DNA of 64,000 bases. It comes from JACRCG01 sp964524835. GTDB lineage: Bacteria; Desulfobacterota; Desulfuromonadia; Geobacterales; Pseudopelobacteraceae. The DNA is taken from positions 62,001 through 126,000 of the forward strand of contig CAZGEG010000003.1 of the NCBI GenBank assembly GCA_964524835.1, written 5' to 3'. Below, one piece after another: positions 17,318 through 24,469 of the stretch (positions within the stretch are counted from its first letter, which is position 1; each line of letters begins with the position of its first letter). The notes beneath the pieces were generated by a model. That model was not told the origin of the DNA and did no database searches. It saw only the letters and a list, made by a program, of their open reading frames with translations. Made by a program: the position numbers and the translations under genes.

Positions 17318-17524
17318 ATGTCTCAAATCGAAGTAGAGCGTTTTTTGGGCAGACTCATAACCGATGCGGACTTCAGGACTCGTGCTGCAAGTTCTCTGGA
17401 GAAAATCGTCGGCACGGAGGGAGTCAACCTCTCTAAAGAAGAGCTGTTGCTCCTGGCAGGCATTGACTATGCGCTGTTCGGCCGTGTCGCCGAGACCCTG
17501 GATCATTCAATCAGAAGAACGTGA
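17318..17524 (+). CDS. Small protein resembling Os1348/Franean1_4349-type RiPP precursors
   Basis: A 68-aa protein with the pattern MSxxxVERFLGRLxTDxxFR, a middle segment with NLSKEELLLL, and an LD-containing C-terminus ending in basic residues. This layout is seen in Os1348/Franean1_4349-type (NHLP-like) putative peptide precursors, which are annotated by sequence but mostly unstudied. No modification enzyme or exporter is nearby, so a RiPP role is doubtful; it may be a stand-alone regulatory or partner protein of the chemotaxis cluster that follows. GGGATCC is the only ribosome-site-like sequence upstream. Assignment rests on motif resemblance only. Confidence 0.6.
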   Translation: MSQIEVERFLGRLITDADFRTRAASSLEKIVGTEGVNLSKEELLLLAGIDYALFGRVAETLDHSIRRT

Positions 17525-17609
17525 GCAGGGCCGAATACCGATCAAGTGCCGGGTGTCTATACATATTCTAATGTTTTGAGCAGCCTGACCAACGAAGAAA
17601 GGAAAAATC

Positions 17610-18110
17610 ATGGCAACAAACGCACTGGTAAAATCAGACGATGCCGCCACGCACGATGAGCTGATCCAGCTGGTCAGTTTCATGCTGGCCGAGGAAGAGT
17701 ACGGGGTCGAGGTGCTGAAGGTGCGCGAGATCATCCGCATGCCGACCATCACCAAAATGCCCAACGTGCCGCAGCACGTCGAGGGGATCATCAACCTGCG
17801 CGGCAAGGTCATCCCGATCATCTCCATGAGGAAACGCTTCGGCCTGGAAGAGAACGAGAACGGCAGCCAGACCCGCATCATCATCATGGATGTATGCGGC
17901 AGTCTGACCGGCTTTATCGTCGATGCCGTTTCGGAAGTCATCCGCATCCGCAGCAGCGAGATCCAGCCGCCGCCGTCGCTGGTTCTTTCCGGCGGCATCG
18001 GCCGGGAATTCATCACCGGCGTCTTCAACCACGCCGAGCGGCTGCTGATCATCATGGATATTGACCGGATGTTCTCGAATGAGGAGTTGGACAGCATTGG
18101 GGGAATTTAG
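17610..18110 (+). CDS. cheW: Chemotaxis coupling protein CheW (copy 1)
   Basis: CheW adaptor (166 aa) that links receptors to CheA in chemoreceptor arrays. The CheW fold is recognisable from LIQLVSFMLAEEEYGVEV, VREIIRMP, GIINLRGKVIPII and a C-terminal VFNHAERLLIIMDID. A good ribosome site (AAAGGAAAAATC) precedes ATG 17610. It lies 93 bp upstream of a receptor gene. It is nearly identical to the CheW at 39289-39786, with differences confined to the first ~15 residues, scattered positions and the C-terminus, so the two CheW/receptor pairs share a recent origin or undergo gene conversion. No cheA, cheR or cheB is present in the window. Confidence 0.95.
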   Translation: MATNALVKSDDAATHDELIQLVSFMLAEEEYGVEVLKVREIIRMPTITKMPNVPQHVEGIINLRGKVIPIISMRKRFGLEENENGSQTRIIIMDVCGSLTGFIVDAVSEVIRIRSSEIQPPPSLVLSGGIGREFITGVFNHAERLLIIMDIDRMFSNEELDSIGGI

Positions 18111-18203
18111 GCGCCGCTTTCGCGCGCTGCCGGCCTGATGCAGCCATTACTTGCCAAATAACAATATCAGGATCGTCCTGATGCACAGATAAGGAGAAAC
18201 AAC

Positions 18204-19826
18204 ATGCTCTCAAACATCAAGCTTGGTCCAAAACTTATCGGCAGTTTTCTGGTGGTGGCGTTGCTGGCCATGGCAATCGGCATCTTCGGCTATGTCGAAA
18301 TACACAAGATCGAAGACGCCGACACCCGCCTCTACGAAAAAGGGCTGGTTCCCCTTGAAAAAATTGGGGAAATATCGGCTGATTTCCAGCGGATCCGGGT
18401 AAACACGCGCAGTATCGTGGCGGAACACGACACCAAGGAGATCGAAAGATTCGAGGGGAGAATCAAGGAATTTATCTCCCACAATGATACAGAAATCCAG
18501 CACCTGGAAAAGTCCCTGCCGGATGCCGAGGCAAGGAAGCTGTTCGATGTCTTCATGGCGTCCCGCAAGGCGTATACCCCCCACCTGGACAAAATCATCG
18601 CCCTGGCGAAAGAGCACAAGGATGCGGAAGCAACGGCATACATGAAGGGGGACGCCATCAAGGCGGAACGGGCTGTGATTGAAGCGATCGACAAGCTGGA
18701 AGAATATCTGGTGAAATCCGGCAAGGTTATCCAGGACCAGAACGCCGCCTTCGCCGAAAAGGCCGGCCGGATCATGATCGGTACGGCGGTACTGGCAGCC
18801 ATATTGGCCTTTGTTTTGGGAGTGATTATCGCGCGCTCCATCAGCGTGCCGGTAAACATCCTGGCGGGTCAGGCCCGTCAGGTGGCCGACGGCGACTTGC
18901 GGGTCAAGATCGAGTACCGCTCCGGGGACGAGGTGGGCGAGCTGAGCGAGGCCTTCCGCACCATGACCGAAAGTCTGCGCAGCACCATCAGCCAGGTGTC
19001 CGATACCTCCACCCAGGTGGCGGCCGCGGCCAACCAGCTCCATGCCACCGCCGAGCATATCGCCACCGGCGCCGAGGAGGTTGCCGCCCAGGCCGGCACC
19101 GTGGCCACCGCCGGCGAGGAGATGTCGGCCACATCGGGCGACATCGCCAGGAACTGCCAGATGGCCGCTGACGGCGCGGAACGCGCTTCGCAATCGGCCG
19201 GCAACGGGGCCGAAGTGGTTGAGAGGACCGTGACCGTCATGGGACAGATTGCCGCCAAGGTGCAGGAGACAGCCAGGACGGTGGAGAGCCTGGGCGAGCG
19301 TTCCGACCAGATCGGCGCCATCATCGGCACGATCGAGGATATCGCCGACCAGACCAACCTGCTGGCGCTGAACGCCGCCATAGAAGCGGCCCGCGCCGGC
19401 GAGCAGGGGCGCGGTTTTGCCGTCGTCGCCGATGAAGTACGCGCCCTGGCCGAACGCACGACGAGAGCCACCAAGGAGATCGGCGAGATGATCAAGGCGA
19501 TCCAGAAGGAGACCAAAGGGGCTGTTACCGCCATGGAGCAGGGGGTTCTGCAGGTTGAAACCGGCACGGTCGAAGCGGCCAAATCCGGACAGGCGCTCCA
19601 GGACATACTGGCGCAGGTAAACGACGTCGCGCTGCAGGTCAACCAGATCGCCACCGCCGCCGAAGAGCAGACCGCCACGACGGCGGAGATTTCCAGCAAC
19701 ATAATGCAGATCACCGAAGTCGTGCAGCAGACTTCGCAAGGCGCCCATGAATCGGCCACCGCCGCGGCGCAGCTGAACGGCAACGCCGAAGAGCTGCAGC
19801 GGCTGGTGCGGCAGTTCAAATTGTAA
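18204..19826 (+). CDS. Methyl-accepting chemotaxis protein with periplasmic helical-bundle sensor
   Basis: Transmembrane chemoreceptor (540 aa). TM1 is at about 11-30, a ~160-residue all-alpha sensor of the 4HB_MCP kind follows, TM2 is at ~190-211, then HAMP (~212-265) and a signalling domain with the canonical tip (IADQTNLLALNAAIEAARAG). It ends in VRQFKL with no CheR-binding pentapeptide. Upstream AAGGAGAAACAAC is a strong ribosome site. The signalling half is nearly the same as in the receptor at 39808-41457, whereas the sensor domains differ, so the ligands probably differ while the array partner is shared. Confidence 0.95.
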   Translation: MLSNIKLGPKLIGSFLVVALLAMAIGIFGYVEIHKIEDADTRLYEKGLVPLEKIGEISADFQRIRVNTRSIVAEHDTKEIERFEGRIKEFISHNDTEIQHLEKSLPDAEARKLFDVFMASRKAYTPHLDKIIALAKEHKDAEATAYMKGDAIKAERAVIEAIDKLEEYLVKSGKVIQDQNAAFAEKAGRIMIGTAVLAAILAFVLGVIIARSISVPVNILAGQARQVADGDLRVKIEYRSGDEVGELSEAFRTMTESLRSTISQVSDTSTQVAAAANQLHATAEHIATGAEEVAAQAGTVATAGEEMSATSGDIARNCQMAADGAERASQSAGNGAEVVERTVTVMGQIAAKVQETARTVESLGERSDQIGAIIGTIEDIADQTNLLALNAAIEAARAGEQGRGFAVVADEVRALAERTTRATKEIGEMIKAIQKETKGAVTAMEQGVLQVETGTVEAAKSGQALQDILAQVNDVALQVNQIATAAEEQTATTAEISSNIMQITEVVQQTSQGAHESATAAAQLNGNAEELQRLVRQFKL

Positions 19827-19830
19827 ATAG

Positions 19831-19864
19831 CCCTTTGACTCCGCTCAGGGAATTGAGTCGAAGG
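19831..19864. repeat. CCCTTYGACTC...GAGTCGAAGG inverted repeat
   Basis: CCTTTGACTC (19832-19841) and GAGTCGAAGG (19855-19864) flank CGCTCAGGGAATT. It begins a few bases after the receptor stop and could act as a 3' hairpin. A related copy with TTCGACTCCGCTC and GAGCGGAGCCGAA arms lies at 27132-27175. Units of this kind (TTCGACTYCGCTCAGGG) are dispersed in many bacterial genomes. Confidence 0.6.
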
Positions 19865-19937
19865 TTGGCTGAAGCACGAGAGTTTAACCACGTTTGCATG
19901 TTTTGCTGCACATACCAAAGCAGGAAGGAGGCAGAGT

Positions 19938-20417
19938 ATGGCTGAAGAATTACAGACGAACCAGTATTTGACCTTTACGCTGGCCGAGGAGGTGTTTTCC
20001 GTCGATGTAGCCAGGGTGCGGGAGATCCTGGAAATAACCAACATCACCAAGGTGCCGCAGGTGCCGGATTTCATGCGGGGCGTCATAAACCTGCGCGGCT
20101 GCGTGGTGCCGGTGATCGACCTGCGGCTGAAGTTCGCCATGCAGGAGACCGCCCGGACCGTCAACACCTGCATCATCGTGGTCGAGGTCGAGATGGATGG
20201 CGAGAACATCGTCCTGGGGGCGCTGGCCGACAGCGTGCAGGAAGTCATCGAGATGGAACCGTCCCAGATTGAGGCGGCGCCGCATATAGGTACACATCTC
20301 AAAACAGAATTCCTCAAGGGGATGGGCAAACACAACGAACGCTTCGTGATGATCCTCGATATCGACAAGGTGTTTTCCTCAGTTGAGCTGGCAGCAGTAC
20401 AGGGGCAGGAGAATTAA
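19938..20417 (+). CDS. cheW: Chemotaxis coupling protein CheW (divergent copy)
   Basis: A second CheW adaptor in this cluster (159 aa), with FTLAEEVFSVDVARVREILE, GVINLRGCVVPVIDLR and a C-terminal RFVMILDIDKVFS. It is clearly diverged from the CheW at 17610, so it is not part of the recent duplication. The start has AGGAAGGAGGCAGAGT upstream. It lies between a receptor and a carbonic anhydrase gene on the same strand; co-transcription with the flanking genes is plausible from the orientation. Confidence 0.94.
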   Translation: MAEELQTNQYLTFTLAEEVFSVDVARVREILEITNITKVPQVPDFMRGVINLRGCVVPVIDLRLKFAMQETARTVNTCIIVVEVEMDGENIVLGALADSVQEVIEMEPSQIEAAPHIGTHLKTEFLKGMGKHNERFVMILDIDKVFSSVELAAVQGQEN

Positions 20418-20500
20418 TTAGAACTTAATTGTCTAAAAATAAACGATTCACCACTATTCCATGCAAACAGCTGAAGAGAGCTGAAAGAGAGGAAAACATT

Positions 20501-21367
20501 ATGAGTACTGTGCGTATCTGGAACGGAGTTGTGACGCTGACCGCCGCTTTTTACCTTTTCTGCGGCCCGGTTTACGCGGAAACCGATGTAGAGAAGAGGG
20601 CTGCTGCCTTCAAGTCGGGACATGAGGACAAAGCCGCGGCAGTTCCTGCAAAAGTTGATCATGGAGCGAGCCCGGCAGAAGGTCAGCATGGGGTGGCGGC
20701 CAAAAAGGTCAAGCAGGTCAAAACCGCCGCCAAGCCCCATGCGGTTTCCACCGGGGTATCTCATGGCGCTGACCATGGTACCGCCGTGGTCGCCGAAGAG
20801 GCCTTGGCAAAGCTGCTCCAGGGAAACAAGCGCTACGTTGCCGGCAAGCCTCTCCATCCCAACCATGCTGCCAAGCGTCGGGCTCAAGTCGCCAATGGCC
20901 AGCAACCTTTTGCCATAATAGTCAGCTGTTCCGATTCGCGGGTGCCGCCGGAGGTCTTGTTCGACCAGGGTCTGGGGGATCTGTTCGTGGTGCGGAGCGC
21001 CGGCCATGTGGTGGACGATTTTGCCCTTGGCAGTATCGAATACGCCGTCGAACACCTGGGAACCAAACTGATCGTTGTGCTCGGACATGAACGCTGTGGC
21101 GCCGTAGATGCCACGGTGAAGGGGGGAGAAGCCCCTGGACACATAAAGAGTGTGGTGGAGGCGATTCGTCCGGCGGTGGCAAAGGCCAGGGGGAAGCATG
21201 GCGATGTTCTCTGCAATGCGGTGAAGTCCAACGTGAAAATGGTGGCGGAGAAGATAAAGGCATCGGGCTCGATCCTGGCCGAGCCGATTGAAGACGGACT
21301 CCTCAAAGTGGTGGGGGCTTACTATGACCTGGATACCGGCACAGTGGAAATGACCTATAAACCGTAG
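20501..21367 (+). CDS. Exported beta-class carbonic anhydrase
   Basis: Zinc enzyme for CO2/bicarbonate interconversion (288 aa). Zinc ligands Cys143, Asp145 (SCSDSRVPPE), His196 and Cys199 (LGHERCGAV) are intact, with the Asp145-Arg147 dyad of beta-carbonic anhydrases. Residues 1-26 form a signal peptide (ending VYAET), followed by a ~65-residue His/Lys/Ala-rich linker (KVDHGASPAEGQHG) before the catalytic domain; both are unusual beside the short cytoplasmic enzymes and point to the periplasm. ATG 20501 has GAGAGGAAAACATT upstream. The gene sits between cheW and a receptor, an unexpected neighbourhood. Confidence 0.93.
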   Translation: MSTVRIWNGVVTLTAAFYLFCGPVYAETDVEKRAAAFKSGHEDKAAAVPAKVDHGASPAEGQHGVAAKKVKQVKTAAKPHAVSTGVSHGADHGTAVVAEEALAKLLQGNKRYVAGKPLHPNHAAKRRAQVANGQQPFAIIVSCSDSRVPPEVLFDQGLGDLFVVRSAGHVVDDFALGSIEYAVEHLGTKLIVVLGHERCGAVDATVKGGEAPGHIKSVVEAIRPAVAKARGKHGDVLCNAVKSNVKMVAEKIKASGSILAEPIEDGLLKVVGAYYDLDTGTVEMTYKP

Positions 21368-21405
21368 GATTAACGATAGCAAAATAAAACAGGGAGGAGA
21401 TTGCA

Positions 21406-23514
21406 ATGAAATTATTCGGCAATATGAAGATTGGCGTGAAGATTCTGGGCATGACAGCGCTGCTGCTGGTGCTCATGGGTATGCTGGCCGGGTTCGGCAT
21501 CCTGAAGATCAGGGGAATTGGCGAGGAGTTGAAAGAGATCGCCCATCAAGATATTCCCACTGTCGAAGTGGTAAGCGAATGGGCGAATAATCAGTTGGAT
21601 CAGATGGTGCTCTTCGAACGGGCGCTTCGCTTCGGGATCACCAATGATCAAGCGGAGCTGAAAAAAGCTGCGGAAGAGTTCGCCACGTTGACCAGGAAGG
21701 GTGACGAACTGCAGAAAAAAGCCGAGAAGATCCAGGCGGATGCCGCCGCAGGTACCAAGGATGCCACGGCTCAGAAGGAGATCAAGGAGGTGCAGGAGCA
21801 GATCAAGGCGCTGGAAAAGGGGCATGGCGAATTCGAGCATGAAGCCGTGCAGGTGATCGGTCTGCTTCGGGCCGGCAAGCTGCCTCAGGCGGCGGCCCTG
21901 GCGGAAAAGGTGGAGAAGGAAGGCATACAGTTTGAGCATGAGATTGACGCCTTCCTGAAAAGAGTTGAAAAGTTCACCGATGACTCGGTAAAGAACGCCG
22001 AGAAAGACGAACAGTCCGCGCTGCTCTGGATGAGCATCCTCAGCCTGGCGGCCCTGATCATCGGCCTTGGCGCCGGAATCTTCATCACCCGCGGCATCAC
22101 CGGTCCGGTGCAAAAAATCCTGACGGTGGCCAACGGCATCGCCGAAGGGAACCTGAATCTGGAGGTCGGCATCAACCAGGGGGACGAGATCGGCCAGCTG
22201 GCGGACGCCTTCCGGAGCATGCAGGGAACGGTTAAAAATTTTTCGGACGAAACCACCCGGCTCATTTTGGGGATCAGGGACGGCAAGCTGGAAACCCGTG
22301 GCGATGTCGCAGCATTTCAGGGGGGGTGGGGCGATCTGGTGAAGGGGATAAACGATCTGATCGACGCCTTCGTTGCCCCTTTGACCGTTACCGCCGACTA
22401 TGTTGACCGCATATCACGCGGTGACATGCCGCCAACGATTACCGCCGAATACAAAGGCCAGTTCAACCAGATCAAGACCAACCTCAATCTACTTATCGAA
22501 GCCACCAACGGCATCACCGAAAACGCCAAAAAGGTGTCCCAGGGCAACCTGACGATGGAGCTCAAAAAGCGGGGTGATAACGATGAGATGATGGAATCCC
22601 TGGCCGACATGGTCGCCAAACTGAAGCAGGTTGTCGGCGAAGTAATGACCGCCGCGGACAATGTTGCTTCCGGAAGCCAGGAACTCTCCTCCACCGCCCA
22701 GCAGATGTCCCAGGGCGCCACCGAGCAGGCGGCTTCCGCCGAGGAAGTTTCCTCCAGTATGGAGGAGATGGCCTCCAGCATCCGTCAGAACACCGACAAC
22801 GCCATGCAGACTGAAAAAATCTCCATCAAGAGTTCTGTCGATGCCAAGGAAGGGGGCAAGGCGGTTATCGAGACGGTAGCAGCCATGAAGGAGATCGCCA
22901 CCAAGATCTCGATCATCGAGGAGATCGCCCGCCAGACCAACCTGCTGGCGCTGAACGCCGCCATCGAAGCGGCCCGCGCCGGTGAACACGGCAAAGGTTT
23001 CGCAGTGGTCGCCTCCGAGGTCCGCAAACTGGCCGAACGGAGCCAGTCGGCCGCCGGCGAGATATCCGGTCTTTCCACCCGCAGTGTGGCAGTTGCCGAG
23101 CAGGCGGGCGAGATGCTGACCCGCATGGTGCCCGACATCCAGAAAACCGCGGAACTGGTGCAGGAGATCACCGCCTCCAGCAAGGAGCAGGATACCGGCG
23201 CCGAGCAGATCAACAAGGCCATCCAGCAGCTGGACCAGGTCATCCAGCAGAACGCCTCCGCCTCGGAGGAGATGGCCGCCACCTCTGAAGAACTCTCCAG
23301 CCAGGCTGAGCAGCTGCAGAGTTCGATCAGCTTCTTCGATATCGGCAACCAGGCGGGTCGCTCGACGGCAGTCAGCCGCAAAACTGTCAGGAAAGTCCAG
23401 ATCGCACAAACCAAAGGCGACGCGCATGCCAAACAGCCTTCCGGAGTTGGCATCAACCTGCTGCTGGGGCACACCGGCGCGGACCATCTGGATGACGAGT
23501 TCGAGAAATACTGA
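21406..23514 (+). CDS. Methyl-accepting chemotaxis protein with extended HAMP region and C-terminal tether
   Basis: Chemoreceptor of 702 aa: TM1 ~10-32, a periplasmic coiled-coil-rich helical sensor, TM2 ~208-227, HAMP, then a ~150-residue segment resembling further HAMP-like repeats before the signalling domain (IARQTNLLALNAAIEAARAG). After the signalling domain a ~50-residue flexible tail ends in EFEKY, matching the x-[HFYW]-x-x-[HFYW] pentapeptide by which receptors tether CheR or CheB; the other receptors here lack it. Upstream GGGAGGAGATTGCA is a strong ribosome site. A GC-rich hairpin follows the gene. Confidence 0.93.
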   Translation: MKLFGNMKIGVKILGMTALLLVLMGMLAGFGILKIRGIGEELKEIAHQDIPTVEVVSEWANNQLDQMVLFERALRFGITNDQAELKKAAEEFATLTRKGDELQKKAEKIQADAAAGTKDATAQKEIKEVQEQIKALEKGHGEFEHEAVQVIGLLRAGKLPQAAALAEKVEKEGIQFEHEIDAFLKRVEKFTDDSVKNAEKDEQSALLWMSILSLAALIIGLGAGIFITRGITGPVQKILTVANGIAEGNLNLEVGINQGDEIGQLADAFRSMQGTVKNFSDETTRLILGIRDGKLETRGDVAAFQGGWGDLVKGINDLIDAFVAPLTVTADYVDRISRGDMPPTITAEYKGQFNQIKTNLNLLIEATNGITENAKKVSQGNLTMELKKRGDNDEMMESLADMVAKLKQVVGEVMTAADNVASGSQELSSTAQQMSQGATEQAASAEEVSSSMEEMASSIRQNTDNAMQTEKISIKSSVDAKEGGKAVIETVAAMKEIATKISIIEEIARQTNLLALNAAIEAARAGEHGKGFAVVASEVRKLAERSQSAAGEISGLSTRSVAVAEQAGEMLTRMVPDIQKTAELVQEITASSKEQDTGAEQINKAIQQLDQVIQQNASASEEMAATSEELSSQAEQLQSSISFFDIGNQAGRSTAVSRKTVRKVQIAQTKGDAHAKQPSGVGINLLLGHTGADHLDDEFEKY

Positions 23515-23524
23515 AAAGCGGAAA

Positions 23525-23567
23525 CGAGGAGCGGGGAATGTGGTAATATGACGCTTCCCGCTCCTCG
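23525..23567 (+). terminator. Hairpin after the receptor gene
   Basis: CGAGGAGCGGGGA (23525-23537) pairs with TCCCGCTCCTCG (23556-23567) around an AT-richer loop, 11 bp after the receptor stop codon. There is no clear T tract after the stem, so it may be a weak terminator or an mRNA 3'-end structure. Confidence 0.5.
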
Positions 23568-23632
23568 CGCCTTGGGAGCTGCATAAAATTAGTGGATCTT
23601 AGCAACTGTTTCAGTACGGGGGAGATGGCGAC

Positions 23633-24469
23633 ATGAAAAAAATCATTCCGGCCCTGTTTATCTCTTTGATAATGACCGTTTCACTTTCACCAACAGTCCG
23701 GGCAGGAGATGTGATCCGGGTCGGAGGCACCGGTTCCGGCTTGGGCGCGATGAAGGCCTTGGCCGATGCATTCGAAAAAGCCCATCCGCACACAAAGCTC
23801 AAGGTACTGCCGAGCCTGGGAAGCTCGGGTGGGATCAAGGCGCTCCTGGACGGAGCGCTCGACGTGGCGGTCAGCGCGCGAGCATTGAAGACGGAAGAGC
23901 TGAAGGGCGGAGCGGTTGCCGTGGAGTTTGCCAGAACACCATTCATTTTTATCGCGAACAATACCGTCAACAAAGCGGATTTGACGACTCGCGAACTGGA
24001 AATGATCTTGAATGGCCAACTGCCGAAGTGGCCCGACGGATCCCGCATTCGACCGATACTCCGGCCTGCAGCCGATGCGGATACGATGATAATCAAAACC
24101 ATATCAAAGGAGATGGAACAAGCCGTCGCGGCATTTCACGCCCGGCCGAACATGCTCATCGCGGTTACCGATCAGGAATCCGCCGATCTGGTGGCAAAAA
24201 TCCCCGGCGCGATGGGCGGGTCAACGCTCACCCAAGTCGAAACCGAAAAAATTCCGGTCAAAGTACTTTCATTTAACGGTATCATGCCAAGCCTCGATGC
24301 ACTCGACAAGGGGAGATATCCGCTCGTCAAACCGCTTTATGTGGTGACGTCGCCTAAAACACCGGCTGCTGCAGAGCGCTTTACCCAGTTTGTGCGTTCG
24401 GCAAAGGGCCGTGCCATCCTGACTAAATCAGGGGCGCTGCCATCCGGCGGCGACGAGAGCAAAAAATGA
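23633..24469 (+). CDS. PstS-like periplasmic substrate-binding protein
   Basis: A 278-aa exported binding protein: signal peptide 1-24 (ends VRAGD), then a PBP-like fold with VGGTGSGLGAMKALADAF and LPSLGSSGGIKALLDGALDVAVSAR, close to phosphate/tungstate-type binding proteins. No permease or ATPase is nearby. Its stop overlaps the start of a membrane hybrid kinase (ATGA), so it is more likely a ligand-sensing partner of that kinase than a transporter subunit. The ligand is unknown; an oxyanion is a reasonable guess from the family. GGGGGAGATGGCGAC is the ribosome site. Confidence 0.88.
   Translation: MKKIIPALFISLIMTVSLSPTVRAGDVIRVGGTGSGLGAMKALADAFEKAHPHTKLKVLPSLGSSGGIKALLDGALDVAVSARALKTEELKGGAVAVEFARTPFIFIANNTVNKADLTTRELEMILNGQLPKWPDGSRIRPILRPAADADTMIIKTISKEMEQAVAAFHARPNMLIAVTDQESADLVAKIPGAMGGSTLTQVETEKIPVKVLSFNGIMPSLDALDKGRYPLVKPLYVVTSPKTPAAAERFTQFVRSAKGRAILTKSGALPSGGDESKK

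Noticed and set aside
18210..20368. Long minus-strand frames (512 and 496 aa) opposite the receptor and cheW genes
   Set aside because: Low-complexity shadows of the receptor coding sequence on the other strand; no ribosome site or recognisable domain.
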